Shown here one piece after another: positions 48,116-59,788 of a DNA stretch of 64,000 nucleotides. The stretch spans positions 171,995 to 235,994 of the forward strand of contig NW_022985081.1 of assembly GCF_010015585.1 (NCBI RefSeq). The letters run 5' to 3'. Under the pieces are notes generated by a model. It was not told where the DNA came from, did no database searches, and saw nothing but the letters and a program-made list of their open reading frames with translations. A program made the translations under genes and the position numbers. The stretch's first letter is position 1. The number at the start of each line of letters is the position of its first letter. Origin of the DNA: Eremomyces bilateralis CBS 781.70. Its lineage: Eukaryota; Ascomycota; Dothideomycetes; Eremomycetales; Eremomycetaceae.

Positions 48116-50560
48116 TTTCAACGCTTAGAGGGCCGGTCACTGAGGTACCTAAAACAATGAGGCAAGAACGAAATATGGAGACGAAAGGGGATTTACGAAT
48201 CATTGTAGGTTCTAACTGGCGTCCGACTTTTTATCTAGGTGTTAGCTCTACCGTGATCCCAGAATTCGGTACCTTGCGCTGCAGAATTGCGGCACAGCAG
48301 TGCGGCAAACCTAGAATCTTCATTCGCATCTCAAACGTTGGCTGCAGCGCGAACATGTACTCCTAACAGGGGTCGGAGAAGAAATAACACAATAAAAACG
48401 GGACGCGTAGCGCTGGGAGTTGACAAGGGAAGAGACTCGAGACGATACGTCTTCGAAGGAATATCAGCAAGCAAACTTAGATACCTGTAGCTCAAGATCG
48501 GATGAATTGACATACCGGTACGTCCGGTAGTTACCTTGCCGTAAAAGACATCGCATCCATCTCCTCGGACATTAAGAGGGTTGTCACCGAAACTCAGTGA
48601 GTTTGATGAAAGAGGAAGGTCCACCTCGACTTCCCACAAAAAACACGGGAAGCTGGGACCCACACACGGGCCGTTCCCTGACAGGTACAGAGCTTAAACA
48701 GTTTTCGTCTCAGATCCACAAACAGCAATAACACCAACCAAGCACCAACATCACAACGACGGGACTGCACCTCATCGTGGTGTTTGGGTCTAGTAGCCTC
48801 TCGAAGGGTGAAGCTAAGACAGTCTCAACGATCGATCACGACATTGAAATACAGCCTATCTACACCCGGTTACCGAAATACTCTTCCCCTAAGCGAGGAC
48901 TGTTGTCCGCTCGAAAAGAACCACGAACCACGGCTATCGTAGCCCACGGACAAGCACGAAATCGATCACAAAGATATGGCTGTGGAGGAAAGGGGATACC
49001 GACCACCGACATATAGTGGCGTAACCGACAGAGACAGGGGTTTCACGGAGTATAGTTCTCGATCGTGACCTCCCCGTCGCGCCTCTATGCCTAGGGAAAC
49101 GAGCTCGTTGGATGAAAGGTTTTAGATCGTTTTTAACGCTTAGTCAGGACCTACCGCAAGTAGGAGATCTCCTAGTTAAAGTGTTTCCCCCCTGTGAGTC
49201 TCACGAGACCCAGACGGTCTGGGGCCGGCGGAATCGCCACGACGAGATGTTTTTTCAGCTCCCAAGGATGGCACGTATGGAACTCAGCTTGGTGAACGGT
49301 AGTAGGGATGTATATCGCGTAGTATATGTGCTTGTGCAACGTTTTAGTACTGTATACGAGGATAGACTGCTGCCATAGCCTCTGGCTGAGCACCCAGCAG
49401 TCGGAGCTAGTGCTCCCATCGGCCTTCGCTAAGTAGGATCTAGAATATGTATTCAGGGGAATGATACAGGAGTAACGAGGCAGAGTCTAATTCAGGGGTA
49501 ATGGGTCGGGGAATGATACAGAAGCAATCGGTTGGGGAGTTGTACGACCATAAGAGAGATAGAGAAATGATTGGAGATGTCAAATTCCATTTTATCAAGC
49601 ACCAGGAGGAGCCAAGGATTCGTAATTGACCTGGGACCGTGACACTTCATTCCAGGTCGATCGATTTTGCATCTAACGTATCGACCTGGAGAAAGTGCCG
49701 CAGAAAGCTGAGGATTGAGCCTCAGGTTTGTGAGGGTTTGGCTCTGGACAACGGAAATATTTTGATCTGTACAGGTTTCAGTAGCACTTAGTAACACTTC
49801 ACTTAATATCTCCGGAGGGAAACAAAATATTTAATCAACAAGATCTTCTAGAATCCTATTAATTGTACCAGAAAGTGAGATAACTACTTCAATAGTTAAT
49901 GTTATATTCACTTCGCAGCTTCGCAGGTGTCGTGACAATGCACGAATTCGACAGGGGGTTTATCTTGGCCCAAGTGGGCCGCAGGTGCTCCCTGGCCTAA
50001 TACTGTATGATCTCGTAATTAGCGGACAGCTCCGATGCGCTAAATCCTGTGGAATTAGCCCATCTGGTCATCAGATGCAGCGTCTCTTCTCGGCCGCAGG
50101 GCTGAACCACCGTTTTGTGAATTTTGGCTCTCTGTTAAACCAAATTTGACCTTATTATTGCGAACTGGGTCGGTGAAGGATTGCTAAGGAGGTCATGGGA
50201 GTAGGTGAAAACACTGCCAAAATGGATCTCATCGACCACATGGAGCGTATTCATTGCGCTGCCATGCTTCGGGTTGTTTCGCGGCTGGGAGCTGAGTTGC
50301 GCATGTCGTGACTGTGGAAGTTCCTGTCGAATGGTGGTTTCGTCCTCAGATACTGCTGGCATTGTCCAGCAGGCGACTGGTCTGAAACTATTTAACCAAC
50401 CTCAAGGACGACATCTCTCTTCATCTGCGCTGCACTTCCCGAGCAGCCAAACAGTTCCTAGTAGGCTAGTACGAAGATAGCCAAGCACAGGCAGACACAC
50501 TGCACCATCAAATTCAACCTCTTTTCACTATACCCATCTTCTATCTCTCGTAAATTAGAC
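48116..50560. other. 2.4 kb spacer between the two ATPase-nuclease genes
   Basis: The left part holds the promoter of the first gene. Several frames of 60-100 codons occur on both strands, none with a family match or consistent codon bias. An A/T-rich stretch lies near 49810-49920. Confidence 0.5.
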
Positions 50561-50967
50561 ATGCCAACTACCGTCCGACTACCCAGGTGATTGGTCGGCG
50601 TCGATGGATTAAGAATAATTCTTCCAGGCGCAACCAGCACAAGCAGAATAGGATGATCCAGCTACACATCGACTTCAACGGCAAGAACGGTGTGCTCAAG
50701 GCACCTCGCGAGGGAATCAAACTTGTCGCTGCCGAACCAGAATTCGGCCGCATCAATCTTACCGAAGAGCCGTATCGCAGTGTTTTCAGCGATTCCACTC
50801 ATTTGGAGTCGGAAACGCTTGACGTCCAGTATACCGATCCGATTGCCGTGGAAGCAATGGGGCGCACCCGTCGATGGCGATTGCTCCACCACCTCTCCAA
50901 GACGAAGGTCAAGGTCCTCGTTCGTCCCAGGGGCACCAAGCACGGAAGGTGGACTTGGCCACATTGA
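50561..50967 (+). CDS. Small unknown protein, tentative
   Basis: Two exons are suggested: 50561-50586 and 50628-50967, giving 121 residues that start MPTTVRLPRRNQHKQNRM. The 41-bp intron is at the short limit. The segment QLHIDFNGKNGVLKAPREG, then VQYTDPIAVEAMGRTRRWRL, has the alternating pattern of a folded domain. No family is recognised. A frame just downstream (51007-51363, with MAKKFCRLPFLDSSMIHKL) could be a further exon or a decayed remainder. It may be the remnant of a larger gene. Confidence 0.35.
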
Positions 50968-51691
50968 TGATCCTGTCCGTCGCCCTGCGAGGGTCAAGAC
51001 GAGCTGGTGGCCGAGCTCCTCGGTCTCTCCCATCTAGAGGTCCTTAATACCATGGCAAAGAAGTTCTGTAGGCTCCCATTCTTGGATTCCAGCATGATAC
51101 ACAAGCTGGCCCACGTGACGGCCCACAACATCAATATATTCCGTCGCAGAAGCACATCCATGACGCGCAAACCTGCCATGACCCGACAGGTGGTAAATAT
51201 CATTGCCTCGCTCCTAGAGCTAGCCGGCAACGATGATAAACCCAAGAAGACCGAGCGACTCCACCCTTCTCGCCGAACACAACATAAAAGACAAGGGCGT
51301 TCAAGTCGTACGATCCGTAGAGAGAAGCATTATGGAAGGAGCGAGGTGGTCATGAAGGATTGAGGAGAAGGAAAGAACTAGGATTGCGACTACAGTGCGG
51401 ATGAGACTGGTATGGCACAACGGCCGGACTCGGATTGATGAAAGGCTGAGAAGAAGAGGTATCAAGACTAGTCAGAGGACCAATTCAGACGAATTCGAGC
51501 AGCTCGATTCAATGCCGTTGTCATCAACTGCAACACAGGATTGAACGACCCTGTTCAAATTGATGTTGACCATATACATTACAACTTGAATGCCGGCAGA
51601 ACTAGCCAAAAGATGAATTATGATATACTACGATTGCTGAGCAACATCCTTCACAAACAAACCACGGACACGGCCTCAAATCTTCTTAAAA
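50968..51691. other. Spacer with a possible decayed coding stretch
   Basis: The + strand from about 50985 to 51250 reads as an open, protein-like frame (ELVAELLGLSHLEVLNTMA...), with no start or join that I can support. Nothing recognisable lies beyond 51370. Confidence 0.4.
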
Positions 51692-54600
51692 TTATGCTGC
51701 TTCCGTCACCTCATACTTATCCGATCTGAACCTCAGCCTGCCTTCACGCTCCAACCGGTTCGGGTCGAGATACAACTTCAGCCCCATATCCGACTGGCCA
51801 AGATTAAACACTCTCGCGAGGATGTATACTCTGTCCGAAGCCGATTCTATGGGTAGTGTGGTGTCTATCATGAGTTCGTACTGGTTGCGGCCAACGTAGA
51901 GTGGCGTGGTGAGGCGACATGTGGAGGCTTTCACCTCAATATGGTACTTTGGTTGCTTCCCTGCCCAGAGGTCAGACCGGAGATAGCCATTGGCGACCAG
52001 TAAGCCGGTGAATTTGCTCTTGTGGTCTTCATAAACGATGTCTGAAGTCTCAGGTAATGACCAATTCGTTAGCGCTCTATAATCACGATGTGACTAAACG
52101 AGATTTCGAATCCTAGACTGCCAACTCTCAAGGCCGAAGTTCGGTAATTGGAGACTCTTCAACCATTCGAACATCTACTCAAATTAGCAACACTCATAGG
52201 CCGAACGGCGGACTTACAAAGAGTTCTCCAGCTGCTCCAACCTTGAAGTCTCTCTGGGTACCAGCCACCGCCACATCGACCTCGAACTTTGAAAAGCAAG
52301 GCTCAAGAGATACAGCGGAAGTTTCACCAACACGCGGAAATGGCGGCCCGCGCCGAGCGCTGTCGACCGCCACCTCGAGAAGCATAGTGTAGCGAGTAGG
52401 ATCTTCTTGAGTATCTGGTGTACTGAAGACTGACGTCGGGGGAGTTAAGTTCGAACCTGGCGAAAGCCCAGAGCTCCTTTGAGAAATGAAGTGGCTGGAG
52501 CTTGTACTGGACGGGCGGAAGGCAAGTTGCGCCTGCTCCAGGAAAGTAGGTCGAGGCGGTATGACCGGCCCAATCTCTCCAGTATCATCTGGTAACTGGA
52601 ACGTTGGATCGCCGTCGTCTTCTTCCGGTTCAGACGAATCCAACTCTACATCTTCAGGCCGATTGACACAAGCCACGGAAATGACTCCAGCGTTTTCTAG
52701 AATTTCGTCAACGTCTGCAAGCCCGTGGGCTGAGAATATGCTGCCCAGTTCTCCAACATAACTGTTCGGGGCGCCGAAGTGATTGAGAATAGCTTGGGGC
52801 AGGTGAGTCAGAAGGCATCGATACCGAAGCCGGGGGTCCCTCGGGATGTATACTTTCAGGCCAGCTGAATTCTCAAGACCACCTCCTTCATTGCTTTCAA
52901 CATTGCTATCCTCGTTGTCTACGTCTTCCAGGTGGCAGTATGCCTTCCCAGAAACCATTGTGACTGGCCTGCCATCCTGGTAGGTAGTCAGTGTCTTTGA
53001 AAATTCTTCACTAATCAGGACAGTTATGTTCTGAAGCTTCTTGAAACATTCGGCTGGGTCATCGCGAGCCGTAGTGCATCTCGCATGAGCAGCGTACCTA
53101 GTTTAATCAGTATTGATCCAATGCTAGTAATAAACACTCACCGGCAAATCGCATATGCCTTTCTTCTTAACTTGGTGGTCATTGAGTGATCGATCGAGCT
53201 TCTGGATGCCGTCGTCTCAGCTGCGACTGTTCCGGAAAGGTATCGATTCCGGAGACCTAGCCCAATGAGAAAGGCCTCCATTTCGTGGACTTCCTCCTTG
53301 GAGAAATCCAACGTTTTGAGCTCTCCTCGGAAGAGAGTTTCGTATTCCTGTCGATCGACGATAGCGAAGTCCTCCTTGCCATTCATCCAAGCGAGTGTTC
53401 CATCGGGGAGGCGAACGGGGAAGCATTTGCTGTCGAAGACCATTGCTAGATCACCCGCAGTAGGACTGAACTGACAAATGTTCCTGATGAGTTGCTTTAT
53501 TGAATCGCTGCTTGGCGATTTGGATGCTTCCCGCTTTAGTGCTTGGATGTATAGAGGAAGCTTCGGCTCTTCAATCCCAAGGACCGTCAGGAAGAAAGGT
53601 TTCTGCGCGGAGTACTCCGTTGCAATAGAGAATTTCTCGGGCAGGCGCACAGTATCGTTGACCCAAACGCAAGTTGATGGACTATGCCACATCTGGTCCT
53701 GGAAGTTATAGATAAGCTTATCCGATTCGAAACGTGATCTAGCTGAATTAGCATAGGAATTAAGTGAGTAGAAGTGCGGTTAATTTACTTAATGGATTCC
53801 TTCCAAGCGTTGTCCCCTCGAATCTCCGAGTGGAGCTTATTATAGAGAAGTTTGAGGATTTGGTCTCTTCTTGCCACACGGTTTGGATTTTTCAAGTAGG
53901 AAATGTAACTCAAGTAATCGTCCACTCCCGGATCAGTCGGAACTGAAAGACCATCGACGAAGAATGTCTTAAGAGATTCGTATCCAGGTAGTCGAGCGAG
54001 GTTAGGATGATGCGTGTACCAAGTCGGAGTATTCCATCGGCAGAAACTCGGGTAGCACCATGTGTCTTCCCGAGTGAAGATATAATTCCTTTCGGAGGAA
54101 CACTCAAACAGCTCTCTAGTATTGGCCGGTAAGAAGAGGAAGCTGCATTGCATACCACCGAACATGGAGGGGCCTTCAATAGCACCGAAGATTGTTCTGT
54201 AACTGTTAGTTCTACTCCCAGACTGGGGCATTCATCAGGTACCTGAGAGTGGTTTTGTGACTTGGTGTCGAGCAGAAGCCTAGAAGTCTGGAGTATATCT
54301 CCGACATTACAATGTATCCCGGGTTTTTCTTTTCGCGAGCCTTCTTCAACAGTAGCAACCAGAAGCAAAAATCTTCTTCGTACTGCACTCCTAAGTGACG
54401 CAAGAAACTCCAGTCGGACACGCCGTCATCCTCCATTCCATCAAGCTCCTTGATGAATCCGAAACCGCTCTGAAGCTCCAGTCGATCAACGATAGCTTTC
54501 AATTTTGGGAGTGGAAGATAGGTTGAGCTCAATGGTGAGAGATCATCTGAATGGAGTATCGGAACTCGGGCGAGCTTCTGGAAATCTGCTTTCCATGGGA

Positions 54601-56948
54601 TGTCGAAGTCAACATGAGACCATTGCCGCTTGAGAACTCCGAGAACAATTGAATGAGCCTTTTGAGTTGCCAGGTATTTGAACTCTTCAGCAATCGCTGC
54701 GCCAGCTCTAATCCTGGGCTCTGGTATGGACTTGACCTGGATGAATTCTTCAAGCCACTCGATGCCAGACTTGTCATATCTTCGTTCGCAAGCTCCAAAC
54801 ACTTCATAGTAGCGTGGATGCAAAAATTGAATCTCTCCCTTTAGCTGCTTCGGAACTGGATGGCCGATGACATTGGCTGCGCTGCAAGGGTCTGTGCTGC
54901 TCGGGCTGTACCACCATCTGGTCGACAAATCAGGGACTTGTTTCAAAAGATCTTTGCTCACAACCATAAGAGAAATTCTCTGTCCCTGAGACGGTAGATC
55001 GGTATGGTTCCAGAATACAAACTTGAGATGGTCGAGAGCTGTGTCCATTGTCCAGTCATCCTTCCTGCAGGCCTGTTCTAGCAATGGAAATATTCGCTGG
55101 GGAGCACATTCCGACACTCCGAGTTCTCGAAACAGCTCTGTCCTTTCGTCGTTGATAAGCGCCCGTGAATCAACTAGACTCAGGGGAAGATCTCGCGGAA
55201 TATCGATCCCTCGGCATTTTGGGAAATAGATCGATGCATTAAATGATGGAACCCATCGCTCATCCTTGAGAAGTGGCACTAATGGCAGCTTCTTAATACC
55301 GATTGCAAGTTGTTCTGAAGTGGCCACTGCTCGAAGCAAGGACCTGGAGAGATATGTATGCCATCGTGATTCCGCTGGCGTCGTGCGCAGCCGAGAGTAG
55401 CCGTTGGGTTTCAAGTCACAACGCAAGAGCCCAATGAATTCTGCGGTGGACAACGTTTCGAGGCCGAGTTTTCGGAGGATCGGAATGTCAAGAGTGGCGT
55501 CGTACTTATCTGAGACGTAGCGACTGTGAAGGTGGGGTGTAGTACAGTCGCACTCGGACAGCAGAGGTCGGTTTTCAAAGTCTCTCAAAGAGGTCGGTAC
55601 AAGTCTCAATGATCTGGCGAGTGTGGTACCGCGGTCCCCCAATGGAATGAAACAACTGTGATCCATGAGCTGGGAGAACAGCCGACTTTGAAGGGTGCCC
55701 CAAAACTCATCGGGCACCCCATTCGTTGCCAGATAGCGGAGCCATGAATATTTCAAGGTTGGTTGATCCAAAAATCCAGAGGTAGTAGTCTCCAAGAAAA
55801 GATTGACAATTTCGTCCAGAATACGTCGGTTCCAAGGGCAATTGGAAACATCTTCACGGCTCGCCTGAGTTATGAAGTCAGATTGGATAAGAAACTAGTC
55901 AGGTCAGCGTCGGCAGTTTTTGTCAAGAGAGTCTAGAGGATACCTTGAAACCAACTTTCCGGAGAGGAAGAAAGGCGAATACATGCTGCTCCTCAACAGT
56001 TGGAACGTCGTCCTGATTGAGAGGAAAGGCCAAAAACACATCTGCTGTCGTGATACCTGTTCTTGCTTCTTCCTCGGGCATATTAGTGATTGATTTGCTC
56101 GCGATCCAGTAGTTGAGATTGACAGTGTCATGTTTGATGGTTCGAGCGATACAAGCTCTATTATTCTCGATCGACAATTCGTACACCTTGCTGACAATCT
56201 TCTCGTGTCTTTCGATGCGAATTGAAAGCTTTTTTAATTTCCGTAGAAATAGTAGAAGGGTGTCCGGAAGAGCCTCAAACTCGCGAAGCAGGGCGTCCTT
56301 ATCGACCCTATCATTCAGGTGAAGAATGATGCGGGTCCGAACACCCAACAACTCATCGGGAGGTTCCACGAGAGGTGTGACCATTCCAAGTCCAGAATCC
56401 GGTAATCCACGATTGTACTCGAATGCAAACGAATATGGTTCCGACTGAACGTGAACTTTGCAGGCAACTTTGAAGACAGATTTGAATCCAATACCTTTCT
56501 CGCCAACATAGCCTTCGATTCCCGACTTGGTGCTTTCTCCTACCCTGCAGATTGCCCGGGTATTGGCCTCGGAGAATCCATCCTCATTGGAGTCGATTAT
56601 AATACGCTTGGCTGAAACAGTGAATGAGAGATGAGGACGCTCCTTGTTTCCATTAGCGATGGAGTACTTATTGTCTTCCGCGTTCTGGATCAATTCGTAC
56701 ACGAAGCGGGTATCCTTCGAGTACAAATTACGGGACAGTCTGGGGAAGTCAGTCAAAAGCATTTAAAGAGAATAGAGTACCTACGCCTCTGTGCTTGCAC
56801 AAGCCAGCCGTCGAGCTCCGTCGACGCTTTTGATGATATGCGGGCGATTCACTCGAAGATATTCGCGATCCTCGGCTGAAAGCCAACCATTCTCGGTCGC
56901 CAGTTCCTGGATCAGAGCCTTCGCTTCTTCCCTGCTTGTGCTAGTCAT
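51692..56948 (-). pseudogene. Second GHKL-ATPase / DUF3883 gene, paralogue with an in-frame stop before the nuclease-like motif
   Basis: Seven exons are proposed: 56948-56785, 56739-55944, 55894-54243, 54196-53789, 53738-53142, 53097-52218 and 52174-51692 (introns 43-50 bp), 1660 codons in all. The ATPase motifs are intact: E70-LIQN-AED, DSNEDGF (104-110) and GEKGIGFKSVF (134-144). DUF3883 starts VGAAGELFMFEWL and would contain TSDIVYED and HIEVKAST. A TAG at 52096-52094 (after SRIRNLV, before SHRDYRAL) cuts the product to 1525 residues, removing the D...ExK residues. The rest of the frame to 51692 stays open and conserved with the sister gene, so the stop is either recent or tolerated because the ATPase part still works. 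Five of six introns match the sister gene in position. Confidence 0.8.
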
Positions 56949-57704
56949 AATGTCGAATGATAAGATATTGGGCTATTATTGATTAAATGTGATGGTGCTA
57001 GCGTTGAATCATTCTCTCAATGATTCCTCGCGGCATGATATAGTAGCCAGTCCTAAAGGCGTCCTCTTTAAATACCTCAGTCAATGTCTACGGCTCTATC
57101 AGCAAGGGTACTACTCGCTTCGCCTCATTCATGAAACTCGAAATGTCTGGATATCAAGCCTGCCTGAGATTCACAGCCTTACCGGTTCATGAAGACAGGC
57201 GAATCGCCTAGTTTAGCGCCACGCTTGGCTGCCCACTCCGATGGGACGAATGTAGCCATTCACTCATGTCGCCGTAACGCTGCTACAACACAATTCCTGC
57301 TCCATATCGGGAAATATTCGAATCTGAGATCATGGAAAGAGATAAGGCACTCGTGAATTGAAGAAAACGATCGCTTACTGATGACTCGAATGCATGGCGC
57401 CAAGGTTGCGGCGAGGACCGCTGCGGACCCGACTAGCTTCCTTTGGGATTCTTTGCCTGGTCGCAACCCACTTCATTTATATCGGCAGCGCTTGCCTTGA
57501 GCAGATTATCAGTCATTGGTGGCTGTACGGAAACCAGATCGAGGAGCCTAAAACGACTCCGACTCAAATGGGCTCCGGCTCAAATCGTATGCGATCTGGG
57601 AACGGGCAAGCAATAAAGAATCCATCAGCCCCTAGCGAATCGCAGCAAATCGCAGCAAATCGCAAGCGACACTCCATTTTATATCACACTAGACAACTCC
57701 ATAC
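56949..57704. other. Upstream region of the second ATPase-nuclease gene; weak frame
   Basis: It holds the promoter of the minus-strand gene. A plus-strand frame (57394-57726) begins MAPRLRRGPLRTRLASFG and has one hydrophobic helix, but its end runs into the neighbouring transposon, so it is not supported as an intact gene. Confidence 0.4.
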
Positions 57705-57712
57705 GTGCTATG

Positions 57713-58004
57713 TAGGGTGGGTGTAAGAAATGAAATAAATAGGAGTCTGTAAATTACCGAATTAATGCAAGAAAGTAGTTTATTTCTTTCCATTATTTTC
57801 TTACCTAATCAGAAATCTCGTAGAAGCCCCTTGGCGGTTGGTTTTCCCGACCATAAATGTTCGTGCCTTAGGCATCAACATACGATGCGCTAAACAAATT
57901 GGGTTAGCGTTTTTTGCGAAATTTACATCGTATTCTTTGTTTCTTACACAAATTTGGGGATTTCTTCGCAACAAATGTTTATTTCATAAATTTTACCCAC
58001 CCTA
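57713..58004. mobile_element. hAT-like non-autonomous DNA transposon (MITE), 292 bp
   Basis: The ends read TAGGGTGGGTGTAAG and TTTTACCCACCCTA, forming terminal inverted repeats of about 27 bp (ten perfect bases at the tip, then ATGAAATAAA shared). The 8-bp target duplication GTGCTATG is exact at 57705-57712 and 58005-58012. Eight-base duplications and such tips are typical of hAT elements. The inside is A/T-rich with no coding frame. The perfect duplication suggests a fairly recent insertion. Confidence 0.88.
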
Positions 58005-59267
58005 GTGCTATGACAGGAAACGTAGTATGAAACAGGGAAGACTAGCCGCACAGTATCGACTGTCTAGAAGACGCAGGGCCAAGCATGAGGTGGAAAAGGA
58101 GAGAGGGGAACCTTGCGCATTGTTGGCTGCTGTTGAATGAAAATTAATGAGATCTAAATTTGGCTAGGAATCAAAGGAGTGGGTGATAGTTTGGAGTTGC
58201 AGTCGTTCTCATACCTACCCATGGCCACGTTTGGCCAAACAGACACATAGACCCTTGGCGCGAACCGGCCCGCTTTCCCCGCAGCCTTGTCTCCTGTAGC
58301 GACGGGCGGTACAGTTGCGACCAGAATCGGTTTCCGGTTTGCACTCTGATTTGTTCTCATCGCACGATCCAACATGACAAGGGCAGCTGCGTATTTACCA
58401 CTAGTTTTCGTTACATAATCGAACCATTTCTTGGCTTGAAGCATTGCTGCCTTAGACGGTTATGAATCATGTGGTTTTAATCTTTCGAAGATCGTCAATC
58501 CGAGAACATATTATTAGCGATTAGGAAGAAGACCGTATTCCGTCCGATCCAGCATCAAGAACCGCAGAAATCTGCGGTCTTTAATTTCATCTCTGAAGAG
58601 CCAGATCAGGATCCCTTTTGAAGTGCGGATAATATTTTGGCCGGTATTCAATGTATATCTTCCTTGGTTGTTCTGGATCACTGATATCTAACTTAACCAC
58701 CTTGAATGAGTGATTTCTATATTCAGTATGCCTGACAGTGAGCTTGTTCGTCCGTGTTTTCAAGTATAAAACATTTTCTAGGTGAATTACGCTTTTAAAT
58801 TTAGCGAGCAGGATCGGGGAAAATTTATGCATGTATGTCGATTCATTCAGAGTCAGATCCGGCAGAAACTTGAGGTTCCGCCGCAGTTTCCTGAGGGGTC
58901 TGTAGGGACTCCTCAAGAGGTACTTTCGCTAAATTACGACTAACCGTAAAGTACTGGCTGTTTTCATAGCTTACCAAGCAAGGTCAAGCTCAGAATATCG
59001 TATGAGCCAGCCTGCTAAACCCTTTTTCAAGTGGCTAATACTATATGTATCGACCGTATCGATCCGGGAATTGGTGCCGCCTTCGGGTCGCCTTGCCTGT
59101 TCTTCGTATTAACATGACTACGCATCCTTGCTTTGAAACGGCGCGAGTATCGCTTATGCCGGCTTCACCGATAGGGGGTGGCGTAGCGCACTGGTGATTT
59201 GCTTGCCAGCTCGGCAGGATCTTCGGCAGAGAGCCCTAAGGCGAGAAGCGGTGGAGTGGGCGAGTTC

Positions 59268-59350
59268 TAGGTGAGCAGTGGATGAGAAGTAAGTGAGCAG
59301 TGGGTGAGCAGTGGGTGTGTAGTGGGTGAGGGCGGTGAGGCAGTGGGTGA
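59268..59350 (+). repeat. GTGAGCAGTGG minisatellite
   Basis: About six degenerate units of 11-13 bp with core GTGAGCAGTGGGT. A TACTCCGTA motif follows at about 59366. Confidence 0.6.
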
Positions 59351-59510
59351 GTATCTGAGTATTGAGTACTCCGTAATCTGAGTGCTACAGAATTACCATT
59401 TGTAGTCTAGCGCCATTATATTTAGGTATAGCGCTGTTTTCCATTTTTAATCTTCACGTCCTTCAAAACATAAATAGTAATTCTGAGAGAGTAGTATATC
59501 ATGTGACCAT

Positions 59511-59580
59511 GAGGGTGTAAATGGAGCGGCAGTGAGGGTGTGAACGGAGCACCAACGGGTGTGAAAGGAGCCTCACCCGT
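59511..59580 (+). repeat. Short tandem repeat with GAGGGTGTGAACGGAGC core
   Basis: There are three degenerate units of about 25 bp sharing GGGTGTRAAYGGAGC. Confidence 0.6.
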
Positions 59581-59788
59581 CCCTGGTAAGGCACCCCGGT
59601 CTTTGAGCACTACAGTCTGCAGCCATCAAGGGGAGAGATGCAACGAGGCAGACAGCTGTGCCGCATTGTATCAAGTTTAATAACCCCTCAAGCCTTCATT
59701 AAATGTGTTCCAAGTTCGTGTTTCTCTTAATCTCACCGACTCTTAACTCAGTTTTATTATCATCTGTACCTTATATCCTACTTCAACT

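Larger units (their letters stand above)
58013..59788. other. 1.8 kb gene-poor stretch with two minisatellites
   Basis: Two minus-strand frames, 58444-58154 (96 codons, MLQAKKWFDYVTKTSGKY...) and 58916-58587 (109 codons, YMHKFSPILLAKFKSVIHL...), look protein-like but match nothing I know; they could be decayed gene pieces. The rest is repeats or promoter of the 769-residue gene. Confidence 0.45.
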
